Below, one piece after another: positions 43,031 through 51,484 of a DNA stretch of 64,000 nt. The translations under genes were made by a program, and so were the position numbers. Location of the stretch: assembly GCF_040448305.1 (NCBI RefSeq), contig NZ_CP148752.1, positions 4,340,001-4,404,000 of the forward strand, given 5' to 3'. The notes under the pieces were generated by a model. It had not been told where the DNA came from and made no database searches. It saw only the letters and a list, made by a program, of their open reading frames with translations. Positions within the stretch are counted from its first letter, which is position 1; every line of letters starts with the position of its first letter. This DNA is from Pseudomonas fluorescens (GTDB taxonomy: Bacteria; Pseudomonadota; Gammaproteobacteria; Pseudomonadales; Pseudomonadaceae).

Positions 43031-44623
43031 ATGAATCCAAAGGAAAACTACCTGCATGAGTTCTTCAGGATCTTCTTCGCCAACAGGCAGCTGGTGAAGC
43101 GAGTATTCCTGGTCTTTGCCGTGATCGCCGTGGTCTTGCCGCTGTTGCTCAAGCAGAGTTTCGATATCACCGCCCAGGTGATCGTGCAGTCCAAGAAAAT
43201 CTCCCAGGGGGATGCCACCAGCACCCTCACTCAGGAAAACGCTTCCTTCATCCCGCCGTCGCTGGCCGACATGGAGACCGAGAGCAATATCCTGCGTTCG
43301 CCGGCCTTGATCCGCCAGACCATCAGCGAGTTGCGCGAAAAGGGTGAGTACACGCAGCCCGTGAGCGCCTTCAACAAACTGCTGGTGCAGCCGCTCAAAC
43401 GGTTTGTGATCAATCCCGTTCGCGAACACGTGATCAACCCGGTTCGCAGCTTGCTCGGGCTGCAGACCGATCCGGTACGCGACACCCTGCTCGATGCCCT
43501 CACGCAGCAAGCATCCAATGCCCTCAAGGTGGAAACCTTGCCGGGTTCCAACGTGATCTCGATCGTCTACAGCTTCCCTGACCCGGCCCAGGGCACCCGA
43601 TTCGTCGCCGCCCTGCTGCAAAACTACCTGGTCACCCGCCAGGAAATGCAATCGATCGACCTGCCGCAGAGCTTCTACGAGACCAAGAAATTGCAGTACC
43701 AGGTGCGTCTCGATGGCCTGGAAGCCAATCGCCTGGCCTTGCTCGAAAGCATCGGTTCGTCCGACCCCAAGGAAGAAATCACGTTCCGCCTCAACGCGAT
43801 CAACACCGAGGAGCAGGCGCTCAACCTGTATCAGGACCGACTGCTGCAAAGCCAGCGCTGGCTCGATTACCTGAAAACCAGCCTGGCGACCGCCAACAAC
43901 GCCAGATTCAACGACTACACCTTCCCCTACACCTTCACCACCACGGTCGACAGCGTCGCTTTCGAAGACCGCGAGATCAAGCAACTGGGTGAGCAACTGA
44001 CGACCCTGGTCAGCCGCTACATGGACGACCTGGCGGTCTTTCAGCCCGGCAGTGAGCCGATGCAAAGGGCCCGCGAGCAAATCATCCGGGCCCGTGGGCA
44101 ATTCCTGAAGATTGTCAGCAACCGGATTCAGGAGCGCACCAGCGACCTGGCGACGATCAGCTCGGTCATCGACCAGAAAACCGCGCGCATTGCCGAGTTC
44201 AAGAATCGCATCCACCAGTTGCAGGAAACCCGCAGCAAGCTGCGCCAGATGGACACCGAAATCAACGCGCTGCACAAGGCGTTCGGCACCTATGCCCAGC
44301 GCTTCGCCGAAAGCAGCACCGCGCGCGCGCTGGACAACGACCTGTCCAACGCACGGGTACTCAGCCCGCCGTTCGAGCCGACCGAAGCGGCGTTCCCCAA
44401 GCCGATGCTGATCATTCCGTTCGGCCTGTTCACCGGTTTGCTGCTGGCGATTGCCCTGGTCTATGTGCGTGAGTTCTTCGACCACCGCTTCAAGCACCCT
44501 GCGCAAATCACCCATGAACTGGGCTTGCCGGTGCTGCTGGTGATCAACGATCAAAGCACCCTGCCGAACAATCCGCACAAGAACTGGAGCGTACCGGCCC
44601 TCTTGCATTGGGTGCGCAATTGA
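43031..44623 (+). CDS. GumC/Wzz-type polysaccharide co-polymerase
   Basis: A 530-residue inner-membrane protein with an N-terminal helix (RVFLVFAVIAVVLPLLLKQ) and a C-terminal helix (MLIIPFGLFTGLLLAIALVY). The long periplasmic part is largely helical and includes a predicted coiled coil at about residues 360-440 (RAREQIIRARGQFLKIVSNR region). It sets chain length and links Wzy to Wza. It has no fused kinase domain; the separate CpsD-like gene two positions upstream would be its cytoplasmic partner. Confidence 0.88.
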   Translation: MNPKENYLHEFFRIFFANRQLVKRVFLVFAVIAVVLPLLLKQSFDITAQVIVQSKKISQGDATSTLTQENASFIPPSLADMETESNILRSPALIRQTISELREKGEYTQPVSAFNKLLVQPLKRFVINPVREHVINPVRSLLGLQTDPVRDTLLDALTQQASNALKVETLPGSNVISIVYSFPDPAQGTRFVAALLQNYLVTRQEMQSIDLPQSFYETKKLQYQVRLDGLEANRLALLESIGSSDPKEEITFRLNAINTEEQALNLYQDRLLQSQRWLDYLKTSLATANNARFNDYTFPYTFTTTVDSVAFEDREIKQLGEQLTTLVSRYMDDLAVFQPGSEPMQRAREQIIRARGQFLKIVSNRIQERTSDLATISSVIDQKTARIAEFKNRIHQLQETRSKLRQMDTEINALHKAFGTYAQRFAESSTARALDNDLSNARVLSPPFEPTEAAFPKPMLIIPFGLFTGLLLAIALVYVREFFDHRFKHPAQITHELGLPVLLVINDQSTLPNNPHKNWSVPALLHWVRN

Positions 44624-45714
44624 ACGCGCCCCTCGGCACCGCCCACGACCTGCCGATCATTCATATGCTCAGCAGCGGCGGCTTCTATGGCGCCGAGCGG
44701 ATGCTGTTGGATCATTGCCTGGCGACGCCGGGGCAGCACCAGGTGCTGTTTCTCGATGCACCGCCAGAACTGATCACGCGTTTTCGCCAGGCCGGTGTCG
44801 ATTGCCTCGGCTGTGCAGGCTTGGGCGCATTGCTTGGGCATTTGCGCCAGCGACGGGACCAGCGGCCACTGATCAATACGCACAACTTCAAGGGCCTGTT
44901 GTTCGGCTGGTTCGGCGCCACGCTGTTGCGCCTGCCACTGGTGATCACCCAGCACGGCTTCACCCCGCGCAGTCGCAAGCAGAAATTCTACACCTGGCTG
45001 AGCCTGCAACTGTGCCGCACGGCCTCGGTGAACCGGGTGGTGTGTGTCGCCGAAAGCATTGCAGCGCTGCACCGCCAGGCCAATGTGCGCACGGACAAGT
45101 TGCAGGTGATCCCCAACGGCCTGCCGGCGGCCCAGGACTTGCCGCCGCACAGTGGTGAGCGTCAACGCTGGCTGGCCGGTTACGTCGGGCGCCTGAGTAG
45201 CGAAAAAGGCCCTGACCTGTTTCTCGATGCGCTGATCCCGTTGTGTCAGCAGTACCCGCAACTGGACGCGGTGATGCTCGGCGACGGGCCGGAGCGCGAA
45301 AGCCTGCAGACGCGCATAGACGAAGCGGGATTGCAGACGCGTATCACGCTGCCGGGCTACCAGACCGCCATGCGCGCCTGGTGGCGACAACTCGATGCGT
45401 TGGTGATCAGCTCGCGCACCGAAGGCACGCCCATGATTCTGCTCGAAGCGATGCAGGCCGGGGTGCCGGTGGTGGCCTTCGGTGTCGGCGGGATTCCCGA
45501 TGTCTTGCAGGACCGCCACAACGGCCTGCTCGCCGCGCCCACCGACAGCACCGCCCTCGCCCGCCAGATCGGCGCACTGCTGGGTGACCCGGCCCTGGCC
45601 GGCGAGTTGATCGAGAACGCAAAACGTACGCAACGGGATCGCTACGACCTCAAGGTCCTGGCCGAACGCTGGTCGCAGGTTTACATCCGCACTGCACGGG
45701 AGGCACGCGCGTGA
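44608..45714 (+). CDS. GT-B glycosyltransferase (family 4-like)
   Basis: About 368 residues. The start is uncertain: TTG 44608, or TTG 44620, which overlaps the previous stop as TTGA. MLSSGGFYGAERMLLDHCL is the donor-site start, and VAGYVGRLSSEKGPDLFLDA-like LAGYVGRLSSEKGPDLFLDA and the E-x7-E motif EGTPMILLEAMQAGVPVVAF are the GT4 hallmarks. It is a retaining cytoplasmic transferase adding one sugar to the lipid-linked repeat unit. Confidence 0.88.
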   Translation: MGAQLNAPLGTAHDLPIIHMLSSGGFYGAERMLLDHCLATPGQHQVLFLDAPPELITRFRQAGVDCLGCAGLGALLGHLRQRRDQRPLINTHNFKGLLFGWFGATLLRLPLVITQHGFTPRSRKQKFYTWLSLQLCRTASVNRVVCVAESIAALHRQANVRTDKLQVIPNGLPAAQDLPPHSGERQRWLAGYVGRLSSEKGPDLFLDALIPLCQQYPQLDAVMLGDGPERESLQTRIDEAGLQTRITLPGYQTAMRAWWRQLDALVISSRTEGTPMILLEAMQAGVPVVAFGVGGIPDVLQDRHNGLLAAPTDSTALARQIGALLGDPALAGELIENAKRTQRDRYDLKVLAERWSQVYIRTAREARA

Positions 45715-47078
45715 TTGTTCCGCTCTCGATCGTCAGTTTGCTCGGCCTGGTCTGCCTCGGATTGCTGGCCAGCCCTTATCCGTATCTGGCGCCGGGAGCG
45801 GTGCTGGGCCTGGTGGGTGTCGCGGTGCTGTACCGCAAGCCTGCCTGGGGCCTGCTGGGGATTGTCGCCATCCTGCCTTTCGAGGGTCTGTTCAAGGACA
45901 ACGCGTTATCAGGCTCCAAGTTCCTCGGGGCTTCGCTGGCGCTGATCCTGATGCTGCAACTGGCGATTCACCAACTGTCAGCCGAGCGCCTGCGCAGCAA
46001 TATCTGGCGCTTCCTGGTCGGCTTCATGGTGCTGTACCTGCTCAGCCTGTTGAACACCGACGACATGGGCTTCTCCCTGGGCCACCTGCGCGAATTGAGC
46101 GTCGGCCTGATTCTGTTTGTCATCACCCTGCTGGTCGGGCGTGAGTTGAATCTCGACCTGTTCGCCAAACTGGTTGCCTTCAGTGTCGCGGTGACCTGCG
46201 CCATGGCGATGTTCTCTGCCAAATACCAGGACGACGGCCGTGCGTCCGGGATGCTCAATGACCCGAACGACTTTGCCCTGATGATCGCCTTCGCCGTGCC
46301 CATGGCGCTGTTGCTGGTGGTCCGCAGCCCGAACCGGTTGCACCGGTTGTTCTGGGGGGCCTGTGCCCTCGTGCTGCTGGCCGGCATGACCAAGACTGAA
46401 TCCCGTTCGGGGCTGGTGGTGTTGCTCCTCAGCCTGTTGATCGGCACGTGGCACTATCGTGCGCAGTTACCACATATTCGTCCACGCCACCTGGGCTTTG
46501 CCATGCTCGGCCTGACGATTGTGATTACGCTTGGGCTCTATGCGATGCCGGCAAGTTACGTGGCGCGCATCCAGTCGCTGAGCATCCTCAGCTCCGGGGC
46601 CAAGAGTCAGGACGCGTCCCTGGGCCGTCGCGCCTCCTACATTGTGGTCGGCAGCGCCATGATCGCCGAGAACCCCTTGCTCGGCACCGGCCCCGGCACG
46701 TTCCCGCTGCACTACGCCACCACCGGTTATGCCAAGACCTTTTCCGTCAGCGGCAAGACCGACGACCTGTACCGTCGCGCCCACAACACCTACCTGGAGA
46801 TCTTCAGTGAACTGGGGATTCCCGCCGGCCTGATGTTCGTCGGCATGCTGGCCCTGGGGTTGTACAACCTGATTCGCGCCCGCCGGGCCTGGCTGTTGCG
46901 AGGAGACGGGCATCAGGCCGATCTGATGACCCACCTGGGCATGAGCTTTCTGTCGTTGACGCTGTTCCTGATGTTCCTCAGCGCGCCGAACCATAAGTAC
47001 CTGTGGATCATGCTCGCGTTGACCAGCGTGCTGCGCACGAAAGCCGAAGAAGCCCCGTCGACGGAGGTCAGGGCATGA
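45711..47078 (+). CDS. Wzy-like polysaccharide polymerase (O-antigen ligase family)
   Basis: A 455-residue polytopic protein starting GTG in a GTGA overlap with the glycosyltransferase. About eleven hydrophobic segments and a periplasmic loop with LNDPNDFALMIAFAVPMAL and NPLLGTGPGTFPLHY followed by AHNTYLEIFSELGIPAGL give the Wzy_C/O-antigen ligase signature. It polymerises lipid-linked repeat units on the periplasmic side. Confidence 0.88.
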   Translation: MIVPLSIVSLLGLVCLGLLASPYPYLAPGAVLGLVGVAVLYRKPAWGLLGIVAILPFEGLFKDNALSGSKFLGASLALILMLQLAIHQLSAERLRSNIWRFLVGFMVLYLLSLLNTDDMGFSLGHLRELSVGLILFVITLLVGRELNLDLFAKLVAFSVAVTCAMAMFSAKYQDDGRASGMLNDPNDFALMIAFAVPMALLLVVRSPNRLHRLFWGACALVLLAGMTKTESRSGLVVLLLSLLIGTWHYRAQLPHIRPRHLGFAMLGLTIVITLGLYAMPASYVARIQSLSILSSGAKSQDASLGRRASYIVVGSAMIAENPLLGTGPGTFPLHYATTGYAKTFSVSGKTDDLYRRAHNTYLEIFSELGIPAGLMFVGMLALGLYNLIRARRAWLLRGDGHQADLMTHLGMSFLSLTLFLMFLSAPNHKYLWIMLALTSVLRTKAEEAPSTEVRA

Positions 47079-48043
47079 ACCGCATCAGCATCATCATCCC
47101 GATGTACAACGAGGCCCGGCACATCGGCCGGACCCTGCAAGCGGCACGACATGCCGCCGAGGCGGCCAACGTCGAATGCGAGTTGATCGTGGTCGACAAC
47201 GGCTCCGATGACCAGGGCCCGGACATTGCCCGGCAGTTCGGCGCCCAGGTGCTGGTCCTGCCCGGCCTGCTCATCGGTGCATTGCGTAATCGCGGAGCGG
47301 AGATCGCCAGCGGTGAATGGCTGGCCTTTATCGATGCCGACGTCGAGATGCCCGAGAACTGGCTCAAGCTGTTGTTCGACCTCGAGTCCAGCGGCCAGGC
47401 CGATGTCATCGGCCTGGACCTGCACACCCCGGCCGAAGCGCCGTGGTACGCCGACGCCTGGCAGCGCCGCACCTTGCGCCCCGACACGCAGCCGCTGCAT
47501 GTCGCGCAATGGCTGCCCACTTGCAACCTGCTGATGCGCCGTCGCTGGTTCGACAAGGTCGGTGGTTTCAATGAACAACTGCGCACCGGCGAGGACAAGG
47601 AACTGACCATGCGCCTGGTCGACGCCGGTGCCAAGCTGCGCTCGGTCAACCAAAGCGTGGCGCTGCATTGGGGCTACGAATGCAGTTGGCGGGAATGGAT
47701 GGGCAAGGAATTATGGCGCCAGGGCAGTCATCTGCAGCTGCTGCGCACCCATGGCCCGAGCCTGCGCCTACTGCGCTTTCCGCTGCTGTCGATTGCCGCC
47801 TGGGTGATCGATTTCATGGCCATTTCCGCCCTGTTCGACGGTTTCCCCCATCATTCGTTGCTGATGCTGCTGCTGACCGTCCTGCCCGCCCTGGCACTGA
47901 GCCTGCGTCAGAGTGCCAGGCACCGCGACCCGCTCCTGACCCTGCAACTCTGGGGCCTGCACTGGGTGCGCCTGCACCTGGCGGGCGCCGGGTTCATCCT
48001 CAGCCTTTGTCATTGGAATGCCAGGAGGCCCGCCCGTGGCTGA
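47075..48043 (+). CDS. GT2 family glycosyltransferase
   Basis: A 322-residue protein from ATG 47075 (ATGA overlap). The GT-A start is ISIIIPMYNEARHIGRTLQA, the DXD-like metal motif is AFIDADVEMP, and RTGEDKELTMRLVDAG gives the catalytic-base ED. C-terminal hydrophobic segments (LLSIAAWVIDFMAISALF) suggest membrane association. Inverting transferase for one sugar of the repeat unit. Confidence 0.88.
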   Translation: MNRISIIIPMYNEARHIGRTLQAARHAAEAANVECELIVVDNGSDDQGPDIARQFGAQVLVLPGLLIGALRNRGAEIASGEWLAFIDADVEMPENWLKLLFDLESSGQADVIGLDLHTPAEAPWYADAWQRRTLRPDTQPLHVAQWLPTCNLLMRRRWFDKVGGFNEQLRTGEDKELTMRLVDAGAKLRSVNQSVALHWGYECSWREWMGKELWRQGSHLQLLRTHGPSLRLLRFPLLSIAAWVIDFMAISALFDGFPHHSLLMLLLTVLPALALSLRQSARHRDPLLTLQLWGLHWVRLHLAGAGFILSLCHWNARRPARG

Positions 48044-49172
48044 ATTCATTTTCTGGTTGTGCCTGTTGCTACCGGTTTACGCCTACCTCGGTTATCCACT
48101 GTTATTGACGTTGCTGGCACCGTTTTACCCGGCGCCGCGCCATGGACCGGCACAACCGATGGACGTGAGCATCGTGATTGCCGCGCACAACGAAGCGCGG
48201 CATATCGAAGAAAAACTGCGCACCGTGCTGGCCCAGGATTATCAGGCCCGCTCGCTGCACATTATCCTGGCCAGTGACGGCTCGACCGACGACACCGTGG
48301 CCTGTGCACACAAGGTCAATGACCCGCGCATTACCGTGCTCGACCTGCCCCGCCAGGGTAAGGCGGCGACGCTCAATGCCGGGGTCGCGATCAGCAGCGG
48401 TGCGATCCTGGTGTTCACCGACGCCGACAACCAATGGTCCACCGACACCCTCGGCCATTTGCTCGCGCCGCTCAACGACCCGCAGGTCGGTGGCTGTGCC
48501 GGGCAAATGGTGATTCCGGTGACCGGCAAGGGCTTGAGCGTAGGCGACAGCCTGTATCGGCATTACGAAGGCTGGCTGCGCTACGTGGAAAATCGCACCG
48601 GCTGCATGGTCTCCGCCGATGGCGCATTGCTCGCCCTGCGCCGCGAGTTGTTCCAGAGCGTGCCAGCGGAGGTCAACGATGATTTCTTTATCAGCACCTG
48701 CGCGCCGGTGGCGTTCAAGCGGATTGTCTACGTGCCCCAGGCCAGGGTAATCGACCAGGGTGTGGACGAAGCCGACAAGCAATTCCGTCGCCGCCAGCGG
48801 GTCACAGTGGGTGGTTTGCAAAGCCTGGCCCAGCGCCGGGAGCTGCTTAATCCGCTGACCCATGGCCTGTATGCGATTGCCTTGATCAGCCACAAGCTGA
48901 TCCGGCGTCTGGCACCGATCCTGTTGCTGCCGTTGCTGCTGAGCAACTTCTGGCTGTGGGAGGATCACGGCTTTTATCGCCTGAGTCTGATCGCTCAACT
49001 GCTCGGTTACACGGCGGCCATTGCCGGCCTGCTGGATTCGCAACACCGCTTGCCCAAACCCTTTCGCCTCGCCGCGTTCCTCCTGGTGACCCTTGCCGGG
49101 ATGAGCATCGGCCTGTGGCAGTTCCTGCGCGGTCAGCGTTACGCCCAGTGGAACCCCGAGCAAAATCGATGA
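48036..49172 (+). CDS. membrane GT2 family glycosyltransferase
   Basis: About 378 residues from GTG 48036, which has an ideal AGGAGG 7 bases upstream; an ATG six codons earlier overlaps that site. One N-terminal helix (FIFWLCLLLPVYAYLGYPLL) precedes the GT-A domain: VSIVIAAHNEARHIEEKLRT, FTDADNQW, VNDDFFISTC and RRRQRVTVGG (a QxxRW-like end). C-terminal helices follow. The layout recalls processive or hyaluronan/cellulose-type transferases, but within this Wzy locus it more likely adds one residue. Confidence 0.85.
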   Translation: MAEFIFWLCLLLPVYAYLGYPLLLTLLAPFYPAPRHGPAQPMDVSIVIAAHNEARHIEEKLRTVLAQDYQARSLHIILASDGSTDDTVACAHKVNDPRITVLDLPRQGKAATLNAGVAISSGAILVFTDADNQWSTDTLGHLLAPLNDPQVGGCAGQMVIPVTGKGLSVGDSLYRHYEGWLRYVENRTGCMVSADGALLALRRELFQSVPAEVNDDFFISTCAPVAFKRIVYVPQARVIDQGVDEADKQFRRRQRVTVGGLQSLAQRRELLNPLTHGLYAIALISHKLIRRLAPILLLPLLLSNFWLWEDHGFYRLSLIAQLLGYTAAIAGLLDSQHRLPKPFRLAAFLLVTLAGMSIGLWQFLRGQRYAQWNPEQNR

Positions 49173-49184
49173 GAGGCGCGTGCC

Positions 49185-50183
49185 GTGGCGATCAAACAAC
49201 TGTTAAAACGCACCAGTGGCTGGCTGTACCTCAACTCCCCGGTCGGGCGCAATCAACTGCACGGCGCCGGGGTGATCCTGATGCTGCACCGGGTGCTGGC
49301 CAGCGACCAGGCCGCCGAACTGCCCCATCGCAATGAACTGTGCGTCGGGCCAAAGGCGTTCGAACATCTGCTGGTGTGGTTGAAAAAACACTTCGACTGC
49401 GTACCGCTGATGGACATTCTGCAACCGGCTGCACGCTCGGAGCGGCCGAAAGTGGCGTTGACCTTCGACGACGGCTGGCGCGACAACGCGGTGAACGCGT
49501 TCCCGCTGCTGCAAAAACACCAGGTGCCGGCGAGCATCTTTCTGTCTACCGACTTCATTGGCAGCCGCCAGCGCTTCTGGTGGGAAAGCATCGGCGAAAC
49601 ACTGTGGAACAGCCATGGCGAACAGGCACGCCGGCACCTGATCGAATGCCAACAGCAACTTGGGCGCCCGTTGCCGGCACTGTGCGATGACCCGGATCCG
49701 CAACGCCGCAGCCTGGCGTTGCTGAACTTTTTGCAGAGCCTGAAAACCCTGTCGCCCCTGGACCTCAATCGCCTGACCGACGCCTGCCCGCAAGAGTCGT
49801 TGCCCCAGGCGCTGGACTGGCAGCAAGTGCGCCACCTGGAAGCGTCTGGCCTGGTGCGCTTCGGCCCCCACGGTGCCAGCCACGCCATACTCACAGGCCT
49901 CGACGATCAACGCCTGGACGAAGAACTAAGCCGCAGTCGCGACGCGCTGCTCAACGGTTGCAACCGGCCGTTGCCGGTTTACTGCTACCCCAATGGCGAC
50001 AACGATGCGCGGGTGCGCCAACAGGTGGCCAGGCATGACTTCCCGTTTGCCCTGGGCACCGGCACCGGCATTTATCGAGGAACCGAAGATCCACTGGCCC
50101 TGCCACGCTTCGGCGTCAGCCAGCGTACCGCGCGCAATCCCGGGTTGCTGTCCTGGCGCATCTACCGTGGGGCGCGTCCATGA
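49185..50183 (+). CDS. NodB-type polysaccharide deacetylase
   Basis: A 332-residue protein starting at GTG with GAGG upstream. The NodB motifs are KVALTFDDGWRDNAV (motif 1), FGPHGASHAILTGLD (motif 2, His metal ligands) and VYCYPNGDNDARVRQQ (motif 3). No signal peptide is seen, so it may act in the cytoplasm on lipid-linked intermediates. It should remove N- or O-acetyl groups from a sugar of the repeat unit. Confidence 0.87.
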   Translation: MAIKQLLKRTSGWLYLNSPVGRNQLHGAGVILMLHRVLASDQAAELPHRNELCVGPKAFEHLLVWLKKHFDCVPLMDILQPAARSERPKVALTFDDGWRDNAVNAFPLLQKHQVPASIFLSTDFIGSRQRFWWESIGETLWNSHGEQARRHLIECQQQLGRPLPALCDDPDPQRRSLALLNFLQSLKTLSPLDLNRLTDACPQESLPQALDWQQVRHLEASGLVRFGPHGASHAILTGLDDQRLDEELSRSRDALLNGCNRPLPVYCYPNGDNDARVRQQVARHDFPFALGTGTGIYRGTEDPLALPRFGVSQRTARNPGLLSWRIYRGARP

Positions 50184-51484
50184 GCCGCAACAACTACCTC
50201 AGGCACCTGGCCCTGAGCATGGGCACCAAACTGGCGATGATCGCCCTGCGCTTGCTGCGTAACGTGTTGCTGGCGCGGATTTTAGGCCCCAGCGAACGGG
50301 GCTTGTTTGCCTTGCTCAGCGCCCTGCCCGACCTGATCAGCGCTGCCACCAGCGGCGGCTTGAATTCAGCGGTGGGCTACCAGGCGGCCAAGCAGCGACC
50401 GATGGGCTTGCTGCTCAGCCAGGTGCTGCTGTTCGGTTGTCTACCGGCGGCGTTGCTGACCTTGCTGGTGGTGGCGCTGACCCGCGAGTTCGGCAGTGAA
50501 CTGGACATCACCACGCAATTGGGCCTGCTCGCTTGGCTGTTGCTGCTGGCGGTGCCGCTGACCGTGCTCAAAAGCGGTTTGCTGACCCTGCACAACGCCT
50601 CGGGCGGCGTGGTCGCCTTCAATGCCTTGCGCCTGATCGAGTCGCTGGCGCCGCTGCTGGTGTTCCTTGCCCTGTTCTGGATGTGGAAAAGCGCGGCCCT
50701 GGAAGCGGCGCTGATCAGTTGGCTGACGGGGATCAGCCTGGTGGTGCTGGCCGGTTGGGTGTGGCTCAAGCGCGAGCATCCGCTGAGTCTGCAATGGGAC
50801 CGCGCCAGTCAGAACGAACTGCTGCGCTACAGCGTTCGCAGTCATCCAGACCTGCTGTTCCAGCAAGTGATTCTGCGCTCCGACTACCTGTTCATCGGCG
50901 CCCTGCTCGGCACCACGGCGCTGGGTCACTACGCCATGGCCAGCGCGGCCGCCGAGTTGCTGCTGATCGTTCCGGAAGCAGTGACCACGCCGCTGATGAA
51001 GCGTCTGCTGCAACAGGAAGCAGGCATCGAAAAAGTCACGCCTCTGGCCTTGCGCTTGACCGCTACGGTGATGCTCGGCGCTTGCCTGACCATGGCAGTG
51101 GTGGGTGAATGGTTGATCGTGACGCTGTTTGGCGAGGCCTATCAGCCTGCCTATCCTGCGTTGCTGGCGCTGCTGCCAGGCCTGTTGGGTCTGTGCTACA
51201 TGAGCATTCTGCGCCTGGACCTGCTGGGCAAAAACCGGCCCGGCACGATTTCGTTGTTGATGGGCATCAGCGCCCTGCTCAACCTGGCGCTCAATGTGCT
51301 GCTGATCCCGACCTACGGCATCGTCGGCGCAGCAGCGGCGTCCTCTATCGCGTACCTGGCCGTGACCCTGGCGCTGTTGGTGGTGTATTGCCGGTTGAGC
51401 CACGTGCCGGTCTGGCAAACGCTCATCGTCCTGCCCGGCGACATCGTGCCGATGCTGCTGATGCTGCAACGGAAATCGGCATGA
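50180..51484 (+). CDS. Wzx-like repeat-unit flippase
   Basis: A 434-residue polytopic protein of the MATE/MOP superfamily starting in an ATGA overlap. LARILGPSERGLFALLSALP and LLFQQVILRSDYLFIGALLG are typical of oligosaccharide flippases, and about 12 membrane segments are expected. It moves the lipid-linked unit across the inner membrane for Wzy. Confidence 0.88.
   Translation: MSRNNYLRHLALSMGTKLAMIALRLLRNVLLARILGPSERGLFALLSALPDLISAATSGGLNSAVGYQAAKQRPMGLLLSQVLLFGCLPAALLTLLVVALTREFGSELDITTQLGLLAWLLLLAVPLTVLKSGLLTLHNASGGVVAFNALRLIESLAPLLVFLALFWMWKSAALEAALISWLTGISLVVLAGWVWLKREHPLSLQWDRASQNELLRYSVRSHPDLLFQQVILRSDYLFIGALLGTTALGHYAMASAAAELLLIVPEAVTTPLMKRLLQQEAGIEKVTPLALRLTATVMLGACLTMAVVGEWLIVTLFGEAYQPAYPALLALLPGLLGLCYMSILRLDLLGKNRPGTISLLMGISALLNLALNVLLIPTYGIVGAAAASSIAYLAVTLALLVVYCRLSHVPVWQTLIVLPGDIVPMLLMLQRKSA

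Noticed and set aside
51109..51480. 124-codon extension of the hydrolase-like gene into the flippase gene
   Set aside because: It is out of frame over the flippase end; ATG 51481 begins a proper signal peptide in an ATGA overlap.
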